Part shown: positions 27,049 through 35,982 of the stretch, in pieces
How the letters are laid out: each line of letters begins with the position of its first letter
Numbering within the stretch: the first letter of the stretch is position 1
Source of the DNA: Actinacidiphila glaucinigra
GTDB taxonomy: Bacteria; Actinomycetota; Actinomycetes; Streptomycetales; Streptomycetaceae
Reading direction: 5' to 3'
Length of the DNA stretch: 64,000 nt
Assembly: GCF_900188405.1 (NCBI RefSeq)
Contig: NZ_FZOF01000004.1
Location: forward strand, 186,001-250,000
Notes under the pieces: generated by a model
Told to the model about the DNA's origin: nothing
Database searches by the model: none
Seen by the model: the letters and a program-made list of their open reading frames with translations, nothing else
Program-made: the position numbers and the translations under genes

Positions 27049-27423
27049 ATGAGTGAGCGAGCTCTCCGCGGCACGCGACTCGGGGCGACGAGCTACGAGA
27101 CCGACCGCGGCATCGATCTGGCACCGCGCCAGACCGTTGAGTACGCATGCCGGAACGGACATCGATTCGAGATGCCGTTCTCGGTGGAGGCCGAGATTCC
27201 GCCGGAGTGGGAGTGCCGCGCCTGCGGCCAGATCGCGCTCCTGGTCGACGGAGAGGGCCCGGAAGAGAAGACGAGCAAGCCCGCGCGTACGCACTGGGAC
27301 ATGCTCATGGAGCGGCGCACGCTCGAGGAGCTGGAGGAGGTGCTGGCCGAACGGCTGGCCGTCCTGCGCTCCGGCGCCATGAACATCGCGGTGCATCCGC
27401 GGGACCACCGCAAGACCGCCTGA
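27049..27423 (+). CDS. rbpA: RNA polymerase-binding protein RbpA
   Basis: 124 residues, matching streptomycete RbpA in length and sequence. The disordered N-terminus is MSERALRGTRLGATSYETDR. The RbpA core has the zinc ligands C34, H38, C56 and C59, then a basic linker and the sigma-interaction domain (HWDMLMERRTLEELEEVLAE). It binds principal sigma factors and RNA polymerase and stabilises the open complex. ATG 27049 follows GGGAGG; an in-frame GTG at 27019 is less likely. Transcription from a sigma-R promoter fits induction by thiol oxidative stress. Convergent with fxsA. Confidence 0.97.
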   Translation: MSERALRGTRLGATSYETDRGIDLAPRQTVEYACRNGHRFEMPFSVEAEIPPEWECRACGQIALLVDGEGPEEKTSKPARTHWDMLMERRTLEELEEVLAERLAVLRSGAMNIAVHPRDHRKTA

Positions 27424-27433
27424 CAGAAGGAAT

Positions 27434-27454
27434 GGGCCCGTGAGGGGCGGGCCC
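27434..27454. terminator. Hairpin between convergent rbpA and fxsA genes
   Basis: GGGCCCG-TGAGGGG-CGGGCCC, a 7-base-pair stem, in the 61-base gap between the two stops. Confidence 0.6.
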
Positions 27455-27484
27455 GGCAGACGTGCGCCCCGGGCGAGCGTGGCT

Positions 27485-28141
27485 TCAGTGCCGCGGCCCG
27501 GGGTTTTCGTCGTCCTGCTCGGGGGCGCGGTCGACGACCTCGCCCTGGATGACCTTGCCGTCGGGACGGTGGATGCGCATCTGCTCCTCGGCGGCACGCG
27601 CCTGGGCGAAGAGATCGCCCAGCGAGCCCGAGCCCGGGTCCCGCTCGCGTGCCGCGGCGGCCCGGCGGTCCAGGGCACGCGTGCCGGCCCGCGTCAGCAG
27701 GGAGCGGGTCGGCGGGAAGAGGAAGAGCAGCCCCGCCACGTCCGAGATCAATCCGGGCACCATCAGCAACAGGCCGCCGATCATGATCGGCGCCGCGCCG
27801 CCGCCGTTCCCGGCCCCGGACGCGTCCGGCTTCCCGCGGTCCCGTTCGTCCCGCTCGGGTCCGCCGGAGCGCATGGCCTCGTTCAGCGCCCGCCAGGCGC
27901 TGCGCCCGGCGTGCCGTACGGCCAGCGCCCCGCCGACGAAGCCCGCCACGAGCAGCAGGAGGACGGTGAGTCCGCCCGCGGCCCCGGCCACGAGGATGAG
28001 GAGCCAGATCTCCAGCAGCGCGTAGGCGGCCACACCCAGAGGTATCCACCGGCCGGCGCGAGAGCGCCGTCGCGGACGCGCGTCGCCGCCCGGTTGCCGC
28101 GGACCGGCCGGCGGCGGGGAACTGATCGTCATACGCACCAT
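27485..28141 (-). CDS. fxsA: FxsA-family membrane protein
   Basis: 218 residues. The FxsA core is visible: WIPLGVAAYALLEIWLLILV (first helix), a second helix GLTVLLLLVAGFVGG, GRSAWRALNEAM, and a third segment IGGLLLMVPGLISDVAGLLF. A hydrophilic C-terminal tail of about 70 residues follows (PDGKVIQGEVVDR is typical of actinobacterial members). E. coli FxsA affects exclusion of phage T7 by the F plasmid; the normal role is unknown. The start is ATG 28141 or ATG 28132; neither has a clear ribosome-binding site. Confidence 0.88.
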   Translation of the reverse strand: MVRMTISSPPPAGPRQPGGDARPRRRSRAGRWIPLGVAAYALLEIWLLILVAGAAGGLTVLLLLVAGFVGGALAVRHAGRSAWRALNEAMRSGGPERDERDRGKPDASGAGNGGGAAPIMIGGLLLMVPGLISDVAGLLFLFPPTRSLLTRAGTRALDRRAAAARERDPGSGSLGDLFAQARAAEEQMRIHRPDGKVIQGEVVDRAPEQDDENPGPRH

Positions 28142-28175
28142 TGTGCCTGTTCCCCGTCGGAGTCCGGAGGGCCGG

Positions 28176-28970
28176 TCAGCCGCGGCGCCGTCCGGACGTC
28201 AGCCGCCTCACACGGGAGCCGACGCCCCAGGCGGTGACCCGCCACAGCGCCTCGGCGACGATCTCCCGGCTCATCTTGCTGTCGCCGCGTTCCCGCTCCA
28301 CGAAGGTGATCGGGACCTCGACGACGTGGAAGCCGGACTTCACCGCGCGCCAGGCGAGGTCGACCTGGAAGCAGTAGCCCTGGGAGGCCACCTCGTCCAT
28401 CCCCAGGCCCAGCAGCGTCTCCTTGCGGAACGCCCGGTAGCCCCCGGTGACGTCGCGCAGCGGCACGTCGAGCAGCAGCCGCGAGTAGGTGCTGCCGCCG
28501 CGCGACAGGAACTCCCGGGACTTCGGCCAGTTGACCACCCGCCCGCCGGGGATCCACCGGGAGCCCAGCACCACGTCGGCGCCCTTGAGCGCGGTCAGCA
28601 GCCGCGGCAGCTCCTCGGGCTGGTGCGAGCCGTCGGCGTCCATCTCCACGAGCACGCCGTACTCGTGCTCGATGCCCCAGCGGAAGCCCGCCAGGTAGGC
28701 GGCGCCCAGCCCCTCCTTGCCCCTGCGGTGCAGCACGTGGACGTGGTCGTCGGCGGCGGCCAGTTCGTCGGCGAGCTTGCCGGTGCCGTCGGGGCTGTTG
28801 TCGTCGGCGACGAGGACGTGCGCCTCGGGCACGGCCGCGCGGACCCGCGCGACGATCGGCTTGACGTTGTCGGCCTCGTTGTACGTCGGGATGATCACGA
28901 GAACCGAGCCGAGCGGCCCGAAAGCCCTCCCCTGGGCTGCGCCACGGGTGACCCCACCGCCATCGCTCAC
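28176..28970 (-). CDS. ppm1: Polyprenol-phosphate mannosyltransferase (Ppm1/DPM1 type)
   Basis: 264 residues, family 2 glycosyltransferase. VLVIIPTYNEADNVKPIVAR, DDNSPDGTGKLADEL and the DxD motif in LVEMDADGSHQPEELP are diagnostic for dolichol/polyprenol monophosphomannose synthases. The C-terminal VERERGDSKMS motif also fits. No membrane domain is attached. It makes polyprenyl-phosphate-mannose for protein O-mannosylation and lipoglycans. The GTG start overlaps the lnt stop (GTGA), so it is co-translated with the acyltransferase, echoing the fused or linked Lnt-Ppm1 of mycobacteria. Confidence 0.93.
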   Translation of the reverse strand: MSDGGGVTRGAAQGRAFGPLGSVLVIIPTYNEADNVKPIVARVRAAVPEAHVLVADDNSPDGTGKLADELAAADDHVHVLHRRGKEGLGAAYLAGFRWGIEHEYGVLVEMDADGSHQPEELPRLLTALKGADVVLGSRWIPGGRVVNWPKSREFLSRGGSTYSRLLLDVPLRDVTGGYRAFRKETLLGLGMDEVASQGYCFQVDLAWRAVKSGFHVVEVPITFVERERGDSKMSREIVAEALWRVTAWGVGSRVRRLTSGRRRG

Positions 28971-30628
28971 TGCTGCTCCTCCGTCTCGGTACGTCCTCGC
29001 CTGCCCAGCACGATCGCCGCGGCCCAGGACAGGAGGCCCACCATAGCGAGGGTCCATTCGGGAGCGGAGCCGACGCGGTCGGCGACGGTCAGATCGTCGC
29101 GGAGGGGCAGCTGGGCGCTGAGCACGGCCTGCGTGAACTCCTCGGTCTGCTGCTCGATCCGCCCGTCGGGAGCGACCACGGCCGTGATCCCGCTGGTCGC
29201 CGCCGTCACCACGGCGCGGCCGTGCTCGACGGCGCGCAGCCGCGACATCGCCAGCTGCTGCTCGGGCTGGCCGGTGCGGCCGTAGGTGGCGTTGTTGGTC
29301 TGGATGACCAGGGCGCGGGCGCCCGCGGTGACGGTGTCGTGGACGATCCCGTCGTACGCCACCTCGAAGCAGATGACGTCGCCGAGCCTCGCCGGACCGA
29401 TCTGCAGGACACCGCTGCCCTTGCCGGGGTAGAAGTCGCGCGGGACCTGGTCGAGCCGCTTGATGACCTTGGTGAGCTGCTCGCGGAAGGGCACGTACTC
29501 GCCGAAGGGCACCGGGTGCTGCTTGGTGTAGTGGTCGCCGGGGCCGCTCTCCGGGTCCCAGACGATGCCCTCGTTCTGGACGTGGTCCGCGTCCGGGCCG
29601 TCGACCAGGGCGCCGACGAGGACGGGGACGCCGACGGCCCGGACCGCCTCGGTGATCAGGGCGTAGGCCTGGGGCTCGGAGAACGGGTCCATGTCGGAGG
29701 AGTTCTCGGGCCAGATCACCAGATCGGGCTTGGGCGCGCGGCCCGCCTTGACGTCCTCGGCGAGCTTCAGGGTCGCCTCAACGTGGTTGTTGAGGATCTT
29801 CAGCGGCCGGCCGAGGAAGTGCATGCCCGGCTGCTGGACGTTGCCCTGCACAATGGCCACCCTGACGGTGTCGTCCGCCGCGGTGGGCACCGGCACCGCG
29901 TATCCCGCGGCGAAGGCGGCGACGGCCAGCACCGCCGCCGTCGCGGCGGGCACGAAGCGCCGCGGGCCGAAGACGACCGGGCCCTTGCGCAGCCGCCACA
30001 CGGCGACCGCGGCCGCGGCCAGCAGCGAGCCGCACAGCGCGACGGCGAAGGTCACCAGCGGGGCGCCGCCGAGCGCGGCGAGCGGGGTGAAGGGGGTGCT
30101 GGTGTTCGCGAAGGCCAGCCGGCCCCAGGGGAAGCCGCCGAACGGCAGCCGGTCCCTGGCGAGTTCCTCCGCCACCCACAGGCAGGCGCCCCACAGCGGC
30201 CAGGCACGCAGCCGTGCGGTGACCGCCAGGCCCGCGCCCAGCACGGCGACGAAGGCGGCCTCGATGACGGACAGGCCCACGACCGCGTCCCAGCCGATCA
30301 CCCGCAGCCACATCAGGAGCCACACGAAGAACGGCAGTCCGAAGGCGAAGCCCAGCCACGCGCCCTGACGGGCGGTGCGGCCCCGGGTGAGCAGCGCGAG
30401 ACCCGCCACGGCCACGACCGACAACGGCCACACCCCGTACGGCGGGAACGCGGCCGCCAGGGCCAGGCCGCACAGCGCGGCGAGCGCCGACCGCCGCGCG
30501 TTCGCCCGCAGGGCGTGCGCCATGCGGGCCGTGCGTCCGGGTGCCGGGGCGGACGGCGGCGGCGGCGGTTCTACGGACGTCGCCGGCGGCGCGGCGGGGG
30601 CCGGTGCGGCGTCGGAGCGCGGTCGCAA
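28967..30628 (-). CDS. lnt: Apolipoprotein N-acyltransferase
   Basis: 553 residues. Six or so N-terminal membrane helices are followed by a nitrilase-type catalytic domain. The Glu-Lys-Cys triad is visible in IWPENSSDMDP (Glu), KQHPVPFGEYVPFR (Lys region) and LGDVICFEVAYD (Cys). FGGFPWGRLAF is also typical. Lnt adds the third acyl chain to lipoproteins in the membrane. The Pro/Ala-rich first 35 residues are an extension. The start used is TTG 30628 with AGGAAGG 9 bases upstream; the ATG at 30523 is the alternative. First gene of the lnt-ppm unit. Confidence 0.93.
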   Translation of the reverse strand: MRPRSDAAPAPAAPPATSVEPPPPPSAPAPGRTARMAHALRANARRSALAALCGLALAAAFPPYGVWPLSVVAVAGLALLTRGRTARQGAWLGFAFGLPFFVWLLMWLRVIGWDAVVGLSVIEAAFVAVLGAGLAVTARLRAWPLWGACLWVAEELARDRLPFGGFPWGRLAFANTSTPFTPLAALGGAPLVTFAVALCGSLLAAAAVAVWRLRKGPVVFGPRRFVPAATAAVLAVAAFAAGYAVPVPTAADDTVRVAIVQGNVQQPGMHFLGRPLKILNNHVEATLKLAEDVKAGRAPKPDLVIWPENSSDMDPFSEPQAYALITEAVRAVGVPVLVGALVDGPDADHVQNEGIVWDPESGPGDHYTKQHPVPFGEYVPFREQLTKVIKRLDQVPRDFYPGKGSGVLQIGPARLGDVICFEVAYDGIVHDTVTAGARALVIQTNNATYGRTGQPEQQLAMSRLRAVEHGRAVVTAATSGITAVVAPDGRIEQQTEEFTQAVLSAQLPLRDDLTVADRVGSAPEWTLAMVGLLSWAAAIVLGRRGRTETEEQQ

Positions 30629-31160
30629 GGTTCGCGGCCTTCCTGCAGGTGGTCACTGTGTGAGAGTGACCGTACCTCCAACGGCCCTGTCCGCGGACCC
30701 CGGGCGGGCAAAGCCTCCCGCGCGGGCGCGCGGCGCGGGAGGGGCGTGATCTGCTCGGGGCCCGGAACGCCCTTCGGGCCGACCTGGGACCCGCTGGCTG
30801 CGGATCGGCGACAAGGCCGTTGTCTACTGGGCGTCCGGGCCCCTCCCGGGTCACACCTGCCGACCGGGCGGAGCCTCTCGGTGAGGCGGACCGCGTTCCG
30901 TGCCGCGAGCGCTGGACCTGGCTCCGGTGGCGCGCGCCGTACGGCGCGACGCCCGGTGGCCCAGCTGCGGCCGTCGGCGCACGGAGATCCGGTCGGACGT
31001 CCGGTGGTGGACCCGGCCGAACCTACTCGCCCCCGACCGCCGCCTGTCAACAGCGGCTTGACCTGCGTGGATTGACCAAATCAGCAGGTCAACGCAAGGC
31101 CGGGGAAAGTTCCACGCCATCCCGACGGAGAACCGTTCGGGGGCATCGTCCGTTGACCCG
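30629..31160. other. 532-base gap between lnt and the amidohydrolase gene
   Basis: It should contain the promoter of the lnt-ppm unit (minus strand) and the end of the amidohydrolase transcript. No open frame in it looks coding. The only striking element is the inverted repeat at 31058-31092. I cannot place the lnt promoter with confidence. Confidence 0.5.
31058..31092. promoter_or_regulatory. Inverted repeat TTGACCTGC/GCAGGTCAA
   Basis: A perfect 9-base-pair inverted repeat (31058-31066 and 31084-31092) with a 17-base spacer that itself contains another TTGACC (31072-31077). The region is AT-richer than its surroundings. It could be an operator or a hairpin between the amidohydrolase and lnt genes. 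Confidence 0.4.
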
Positions 31161-32798
31161 TCACTCGTTCGGCCGTGCGAAGACCGTACGGCCGCCGACC
31201 ACGGTGCGCAGCGCCGTCGGCAGCGGGAGCCCGGGGGTGAGGTCGGGCAGGCCGGGGGTGCCGGAGCGCGGGTCGGTCGACCAGTTGGCGACCCGCTCGT
31301 CGGGGGCCTGGACCACGAGGTCACCGGCCTGCCACACCACATAGTCCGCGGGTGCGCCGGGCACGAGGACGCCCGCGTCGTCGCGGCCCACGGCACGCCA
31401 GCCGCCACGGGTGTGGGCGTTGAACGCGCCGCGGACGGAGATGCGGTGCTCCAGGGTCCGGTGGAACGCGGCGGCGCGCAGCGTGCCCCAGGGGTCGAGC
31501 GGCGTGACGGGACTGTCGGAGCCGAGGGCGAGGGGCACACCGGCCCGGGTCATCGCGGCGAACGGGTTGAGGGTGCGGGCCCGCTCGGCGCCCAGACGCT
31601 GGGCGTACATGCCGTCCTCGCCGCCCCAGGCGGCGTCGAAGGCGGGCTGCACGGAGGCGACCAGACCCAGCTCGGCGAAGGCGGCGACGGTCTCCCCGGT
31701 CATCATCTCGGCGTGCTCCACGCGGTGCCGCAGCGCGCGCACCCGGTCAAGCCCCACGCGGCGGGCGGCCTCGCGCACCCCCTGCGCGACGGCCGCCACT
31801 GCGGCGTCGCCGATCGCGTGGAACCCCGCCTGCACCCCGGCCTCGGTGCACAGCGCCACGTGTTCGGCGATCGCGGCCGCGTCCAGGTAGGCGGTGCCGC
31901 CGACGGCGGGCGCGTCGGTGTACGGGGCGTGCAGGCAGGCCGTACGGGAGCCGATGGAGCCGTCCACGAAGAGGTCGCCGCCGGCGCCGACGGCGCCCAG
32001 GTCGCGGATCCGCTCGAGGTCCTCGGCGCCGGTCACGGCCTCGGCCCAGTAGCCGGACACGTGCGGCCCGGGCTCGGCGGCGGCGAGCCGCAGCAGCGCG
32101 GTGAGGTCGTCCTCGGAGGAAATGTCCGGGCCCGCGCACTCGTGGACGGCGCCGATGCCGAGCGAGGCGGCGTGGGCGAGCGCGGCACGCTGGGCCGCGG
32201 CGCGCTGCTCGGGCGTGACGGCGGCGTAGGCGGCGCGCCGGACCGCGTGGTGGGCGTCGCGGGTGAGGGGCCCGTCGGGGTGGTGGCCGGCCATGGCCTC
32301 GACTCCGGGGACCAGCGCCAGCAGGGCGCTGGTGACGACGGCCGAGTGGACGTCGGCGCGCGTCAGGTACAGCGGGCGGCCGCCGGTCGCCGCGTCCAGC
32401 TCCGCGCGGGTCGGCGGGCGCTGCCCCGGCCAGCGGCTCTCGTCCCAGCCGTGGCCGAGCAGCACGCGGTGGGCGGGGTTGGCGTGCGCGAAGGCGGCGA
32501 CCCGGGCGAGCGCGTCGGCCAGGTCCCGGGACGGGGCCAGGTCGAGGCCGGTCAGCGCCAGGCCGGTGGCGGTGGTGTGCACATGCGCGTCGGTGAAGGC
32601 GGGGGTGACCAGCGCCCCGTCCAGGTCGATCACCTCGTCCGCGCCCGCCGCGTAGGAATCCGCGGCGCCCTCGGAGCCGACCCAGGCGACCGTGCCGCCG
32701 TCGACGACCATGGCCGTCGCGAAGGGGTCGGCGGGGCTGTAGACGTTGCCGCCGCGCAGCAGCACGGTGGTGGTCGGCTCGTTCGTGGTGTGCGGCAC
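31161..32798 (-). CDS. Amidohydrolase family protein (YtcJ/NfdA-like)
   Basis: 545 residues. Metal-dependent amidohydrolase with HxH in FTDAHVHTTATG, the later histidines in FHAIGDAAV and LRHRVEHAEMM, and the aspartate in LALGSDSPVTPLDPWG. The N- and C-terminal beta-sandwich parts (VLLRGGNVY; VVGGRTVFARP) are typical. The YtcJ group includes N-substituted formamide deformylases, but the substrate here is unknown. GTG 32798 has a GAGGCGAA-like site. An Lrp-type regulator lies immediately upstream on the same strand (95-base gap) and may govern it. Confidence 0.88.
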   Translation of the reverse strand: MPHTTNEPTTTVLLRGGNVYSPADPFATAMVVDGGTVAWVGSEGAADSYAAGADEVIDLDGALVTPAFTDAHVHTTATGLALTGLDLAPSRDLADALARVAAFAHANPAHRVLLGHGWDESRWPGQRPPTRAELDAATGGRPLYLTRADVHSAVVTSALLALVPGVEAMAGHHPDGPLTRDAHHAVRRAAYAAVTPEQRAAAQRAALAHAASLGIGAVHECAGPDISSEDDLTALLRLAAAEPGPHVSGYWAEAVTGAEDLERIRDLGAVGAGGDLFVDGSIGSRTACLHAPYTDAPAVGGTAYLDAAAIAEHVALCTEAGVQAGFHAIGDAAVAAVAQGVREAARRVGLDRVRALRHRVEHAEMMTGETVAAFAELGLVASVQPAFDAAWGGEDGMYAQRLGAERARTLNPFAAMTRAGVPLALGSDSPVTPLDPWGTLRAAAFHRTLEHRISVRGAFNAHTRGGWRAVGRDDAGVLVPGAPADYVVWQAGDLVVQAPDERVANWSTDPRSGTPGLPDLTPGLPLPTALRTVVGGRTVFARPNE

Positions 32799-32893
32799 TG
32801 GGTTTCGCCTCGCGATGTGATGGTGGGCCCGCCCGGGCCCCGGTGGGGGCGGGGGACGGGATGGTGCGGTGGGTCGGGGGGCCGTGGGGCCCC

Positions 32894-33334
32894 TCAGACG
32901 CGTGGTGGTCGCGCCTCGTACGGCGTGGAGAGGACGACCGTGGTGCGGGTGGAGACCCCGGCCAGCGTGCGGATCCTCGCGAGCAGGTGCTCCAGCTCGA
33001 TCGGGGTCGCCACCCGGACCTTGAGGATGTAGTTCTCCTCGCCCGCGACGCTGTGGCACGCCTCGATCTCGGGGACCTCGGCGAGCCGGTCGGCGATGTC
33101 GTCGGGGGCGCTCGGGTCGAAGGGCTTCACCGAGATGAACGCCGTCAGCGACAGCCCGACCGACTCCGGGTCCACGATCGCCGCGTACCCGCGGATCACC
33201 CCGCGCTGCTCCAGGCGCCGGACGCGCTGGTGCACCGCGGACGTGGACAGGCCGGTGGCCTTGCCCAGGTCGGTGTAGCTCATGCGCCCGTCGGCCACGA
33301 GAAGTTCCACGATCTGCCGGTCCAGCTCCTCCAC
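32894..33334 (-). CDS. Lrp/AsnC-family transcriptional regulator
   Basis: 146 residues: an N-terminal AsnC helix-turn-helix (LDRQIVELLVADGRMSYTDL, TGLSTSAVHQRVRRLEQRGV) and a C-terminal RAM ligand domain (VAGEENYILKVRV, TTVVLSTPYEARP). Such proteins form octamers and respond to amino acids or related metabolites. GTG start. It precedes the amidohydrolase gene, whose expression it plausibly controls. Confidence 0.92.
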   Translation of the reverse strand: MEELDRQIVELLVADGRMSYTDLGKATGLSTSAVHQRVRRLEQRGVIRGYAAIVDPESVGLSLTAFISVKPFDPSAPDDIADRLAEVPEIEACHSVAGEENYILKVRVATPIELEHLLARIRTLAGVSTRTTVVLSTPYEARPPRV

Positions 33335-33424
33335 AGCGCAAGAACCTACAGGGTCCGCGGTCGTCGGCGGTATCCGGCCGCCCCGGCGGCGGTCCGGCAG
33401 CGGTCCGGCGCCGGACCTCGGGGG

Positions 33425-35833
33425 TCAGGGGCAGATGCGGACGCAGAGGAGGCAGGTGTCGTCCCGCGGGTTGGCGGGGCCGAGGGCGTGCGTGAGGGCG
33501 GCGGCGACCCTCGTGCCGTCCTCGGTGGCGACGCGCTCCGCGACGCGGGCGAGGCCGGCGAGGCCGGTGTCGAGGTCCTGGCCGCGGCGCTCGATCAGAC
33601 CGTCGGTGAAGAGGAGGAGCCGGTCCCCGGGGGGCAGCGGCGTCTCGCACAGCCCGTAGACGCTGTCGCGGCCGGCGCCGAGGATGCGGCCCTGCGGGCG
33701 TTCCAGGTACGTCGCGCGTCCGCCGTGCAGGTGGAGCACGGGGAGGTGCCCGGCCTGCGCCCAGGTGAGGACGCCCTCGGCGGGCCGGTACTGGGCGAGG
33801 ACCATGGTGGCGGTGGCGGAACCGGTGTTCATGAGCACCTGGTTGAGGCGTTCCAGCAGGCGGTGCGGGGGCGTGCCGCTCAGGGCCATCGCCTCGGCGC
33901 CGTAGCGGAGCCCGGCCATCGTGGCCACGGCCTCGACGCCGTGGCCGGCGACGTCGCCGACCGCGAGCATCACGGAGCCGTCGGGGAGCGCGACGGCGGT
34001 GAACCAGTCGCCGCCGATCTGGATCGTGCTCTCGGCCGGCAGGTACGAGACGTCGCAGCTGACGCCGCCCAGCCGGAAGGGTTCCTCGGGGACGGGCAGC
34101 AGCGCGCGCTGCAGCCGCCGCGCCAGGATGTGCTCGGCGTTCAGCGTCCGCTGCTGCGTGCTGAACGCGCGGTGGGCCTCGTCGAGGGCGATCTCGCCGT
34201 GGCGCAGGTCGGTCAGGTCCTGGAAGAAGCCGTGCACCACCACGGGCGTGCCCTCGGCGTCGGTGACGGCCTCGGCGACCATCCGCAGGTGGCGGGTGCC
34301 GTGGCCGGTGCGGATACGGAAGGGCGCGTCGACCGGTTCGCCCCGTTCGAGCAGCGCGTGCACCGCGGCGCCGACGGCCGGCACGTCCTCGGGGAAGAGG
34401 TGCTGCGGCAGCTCGTCGAGCGGCATCGGCCCGAGTGCCGGGTCCCGGTCGAAGACCGCGTACACCTGCGGCGACCAGCTCAGGTCGTCCGCGACCAGGT
34501 CCCAGTCGGCCCAGCCGAGGTTGCCCAGGTTCTGGAGCCGGCGCAGCCGTTCGACCTCGCGGTCGGCCGTGTCGTGCCGCAGCCAGGAGACGACGAGGGC
34601 ACCGCCCAGGCGCGCCACGGCCACGGAGTAGGTGGAGGTCCGCGGTATGCCCGCGGCCACCTCGTGGTATTCGAAGAGGTCGCTCTCGAACGGTTCGCCG
34701 GTCGCCAGGGTCTCCAGGTACCCGTGCCAGAGCGGGGTGCCGGCCACCGTCGGGTAGCACTCCAGGACGCGCCGCCCGACCAGTTCGCGCCCCGTGCGCC
34801 CGGCCACGTCCACCGAGGCGGGGGCGGCCGCCTCGATGCGGAAGTCGGTCACCTCGCCCTCCGCGCCCCGCACGGGGATGAGGAGGACGGCGGCCTCGTA
34901 CAGGGTGTCGAGGACGGCCTGGACGGTCGCCGGCCAGGTCGCGGCGGGGACGGGTGACAGGCACGTGGCGCAGGCCCGCGCGGCGGCCGTCAGCACGGCG
35001 CGGTCGGCGGCGTCGAAGTCGTCGGGGCGTTCGCGGAGGAATCCGGCCACGCCCACGACGTCCTCGCCGCGGCGCAGCGGCAGCCAGGCCCGGGAGGCCC
35101 ACGTGCCGGGGCGGTCGCCGAGGAGGGCGCGGTCGGCGCCGTCCTTGTCGAGGCCGCGGAGCCACACCGGGCGGCCCAGGCGGACCGCCTCCACGGGTGC
35201 CAGCTCCGCCAGCGGCGGTACGTGTCCCCAGGCGGACGCGGTGCCGGCGTCGACGCCCGAATGGGCGACGAGGTCGAGGCCGCCCGCCGGTGCGCTGGTG
35301 TAGAGCAGGACGGCGTCGACGTCCGCGGTCTCCCCGAGTTGCCCGACGAGCAGCCAGGTCAGTTCCTCCGAGGTGCCCGCGGCGGTGCGGACGCCGTCGA
35401 TCCCCCGCGGGCGCGGCGGCGGGGGATGGTTCCGGGAGGTGTACCTGGACGAGGTGAAGACGGAGGGCGGTCCGCCGCCGGGCGCGGGCGGGGGGACGCC
35501 GGCGTCGGCGGCCGGTTCCGGCCGCTGCGGCGGCGGGGTGAGCGGGGCGCGGGGGGTGTGGATGTCGCCGAGGAGCGCCCACGCCTCCTCCAGCACGGTG
35601 CGCCCGGCCCGGTTCGCACGCCGATCCAGTTCCTCCTGGGCGGCGCCGGGGCCCAGCCCGAGCCGCCCCATCAGCACGCCCCTGGCCCGTTCGGCCGCGG
35701 ACCGGGCGGGTGCGGCGAGCCGCTCCTCGTCGAGTTCGGCGCGGAGCCGGGCGACGGTACGGGCCAGCTGGTCGGCCGCGGACCGCTGGTCAGGCCGGCC
35801 ACCGGACGCGGAACCGACGCCGTCGTGGCTCAC
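33425..35833 (-). CDS. SpoIIE-type PP2C phosphatase with ANTAR, GAF and PAS domains
   Basis: 802 residues. Order: an ANTAR-like helical segment (about 20-90, ARGVLMGRLGLGPGAAQEEL); a Pro-rich linker; a GAF domain (about 150-300); PAS-like modules (about 310-560, WADWDLVADDLSWSPQVYAV is a PAS core); then a PPM/SpoIIE phosphatase (about 590-802) with its metal-binding aspartates in QIGGDWFTAV, LAVGDVAGHG and LLLFTDGLIERR. Such phosphatases dephosphorylate STAS anti-sigma antagonists in SigB-like stress pathways. The GTG at 35833 was chosen over an upstream TTG. The nearby MEDS/HATPase and CsbD genes fit a stress-signalling setting. Confidence 0.9.
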   Translation of the reverse strand: MSHDGVGSASGGRPDQRSAADQLARTVARLRAELDEERLAAPARSAAERARGVLMGRLGLGPGAAQEELDRRANRAGRTVLEEAWALLGDIHTPRAPLTPPPQRPEPAADAGVPPPAPGGGPPSVFTSSRYTSRNHPPPPRPRGIDGVRTAAGTSEELTWLLVGQLGETADVDAVLLYTSAPAGGLDLVAHSGVDAGTASAWGHVPPLAELAPVEAVRLGRPVWLRGLDKDGADRALLGDRPGTWASRAWLPLRRGEDVVGVAGFLRERPDDFDAADRAVLTAAARACATCLSPVPAATWPATVQAVLDTLYEAAVLLIPVRGAEGEVTDFRIEAAAPASVDVAGRTGRELVGRRVLECYPTVAGTPLWHGYLETLATGEPFESDLFEYHEVAAGIPRTSTYSVAVARLGGALVVSWLRHDTADREVERLRRLQNLGNLGWADWDLVADDLSWSPQVYAVFDRDPALGPMPLDELPQHLFPEDVPAVGAAVHALLERGEPVDAPFRIRTGHGTRHLRMVAEAVTDAEGTPVVVHGFFQDLTDLRHGEIALDEAHRAFSTQQRTLNAEHILARRLQRALLPVPEEPFRLGGVSCDVSYLPAESTIQIGGDWFTAVALPDGSVMLAVGDVAGHGVEAVATMAGLRYGAEAMALSGTPPHRLLERLNQVLMNTGSATATMVLAQYRPAEGVLTWAQAGHLPVLHLHGGRATYLERPQGRILGAGRDSVYGLCETPLPPGDRLLLFTDGLIERRGQDLDTGLAGLARVAERVATEDGTRVAAALTHALGPANPRDDTCLLCVRICP

Positions 35834-35982
35834 TCTGCGAGCATCGCACAATCACCCCTCGGGGGACCCCTGCGCCGGGTGAGCCCTGCGGAGGCGGGGC
35901 GGGCCCGCACCGTATCGGGACGATTAGGCACATCCGCACCGGGAAGCCGACCCAGCGAAGATTCCTCGGAAGGAGAGCACCC

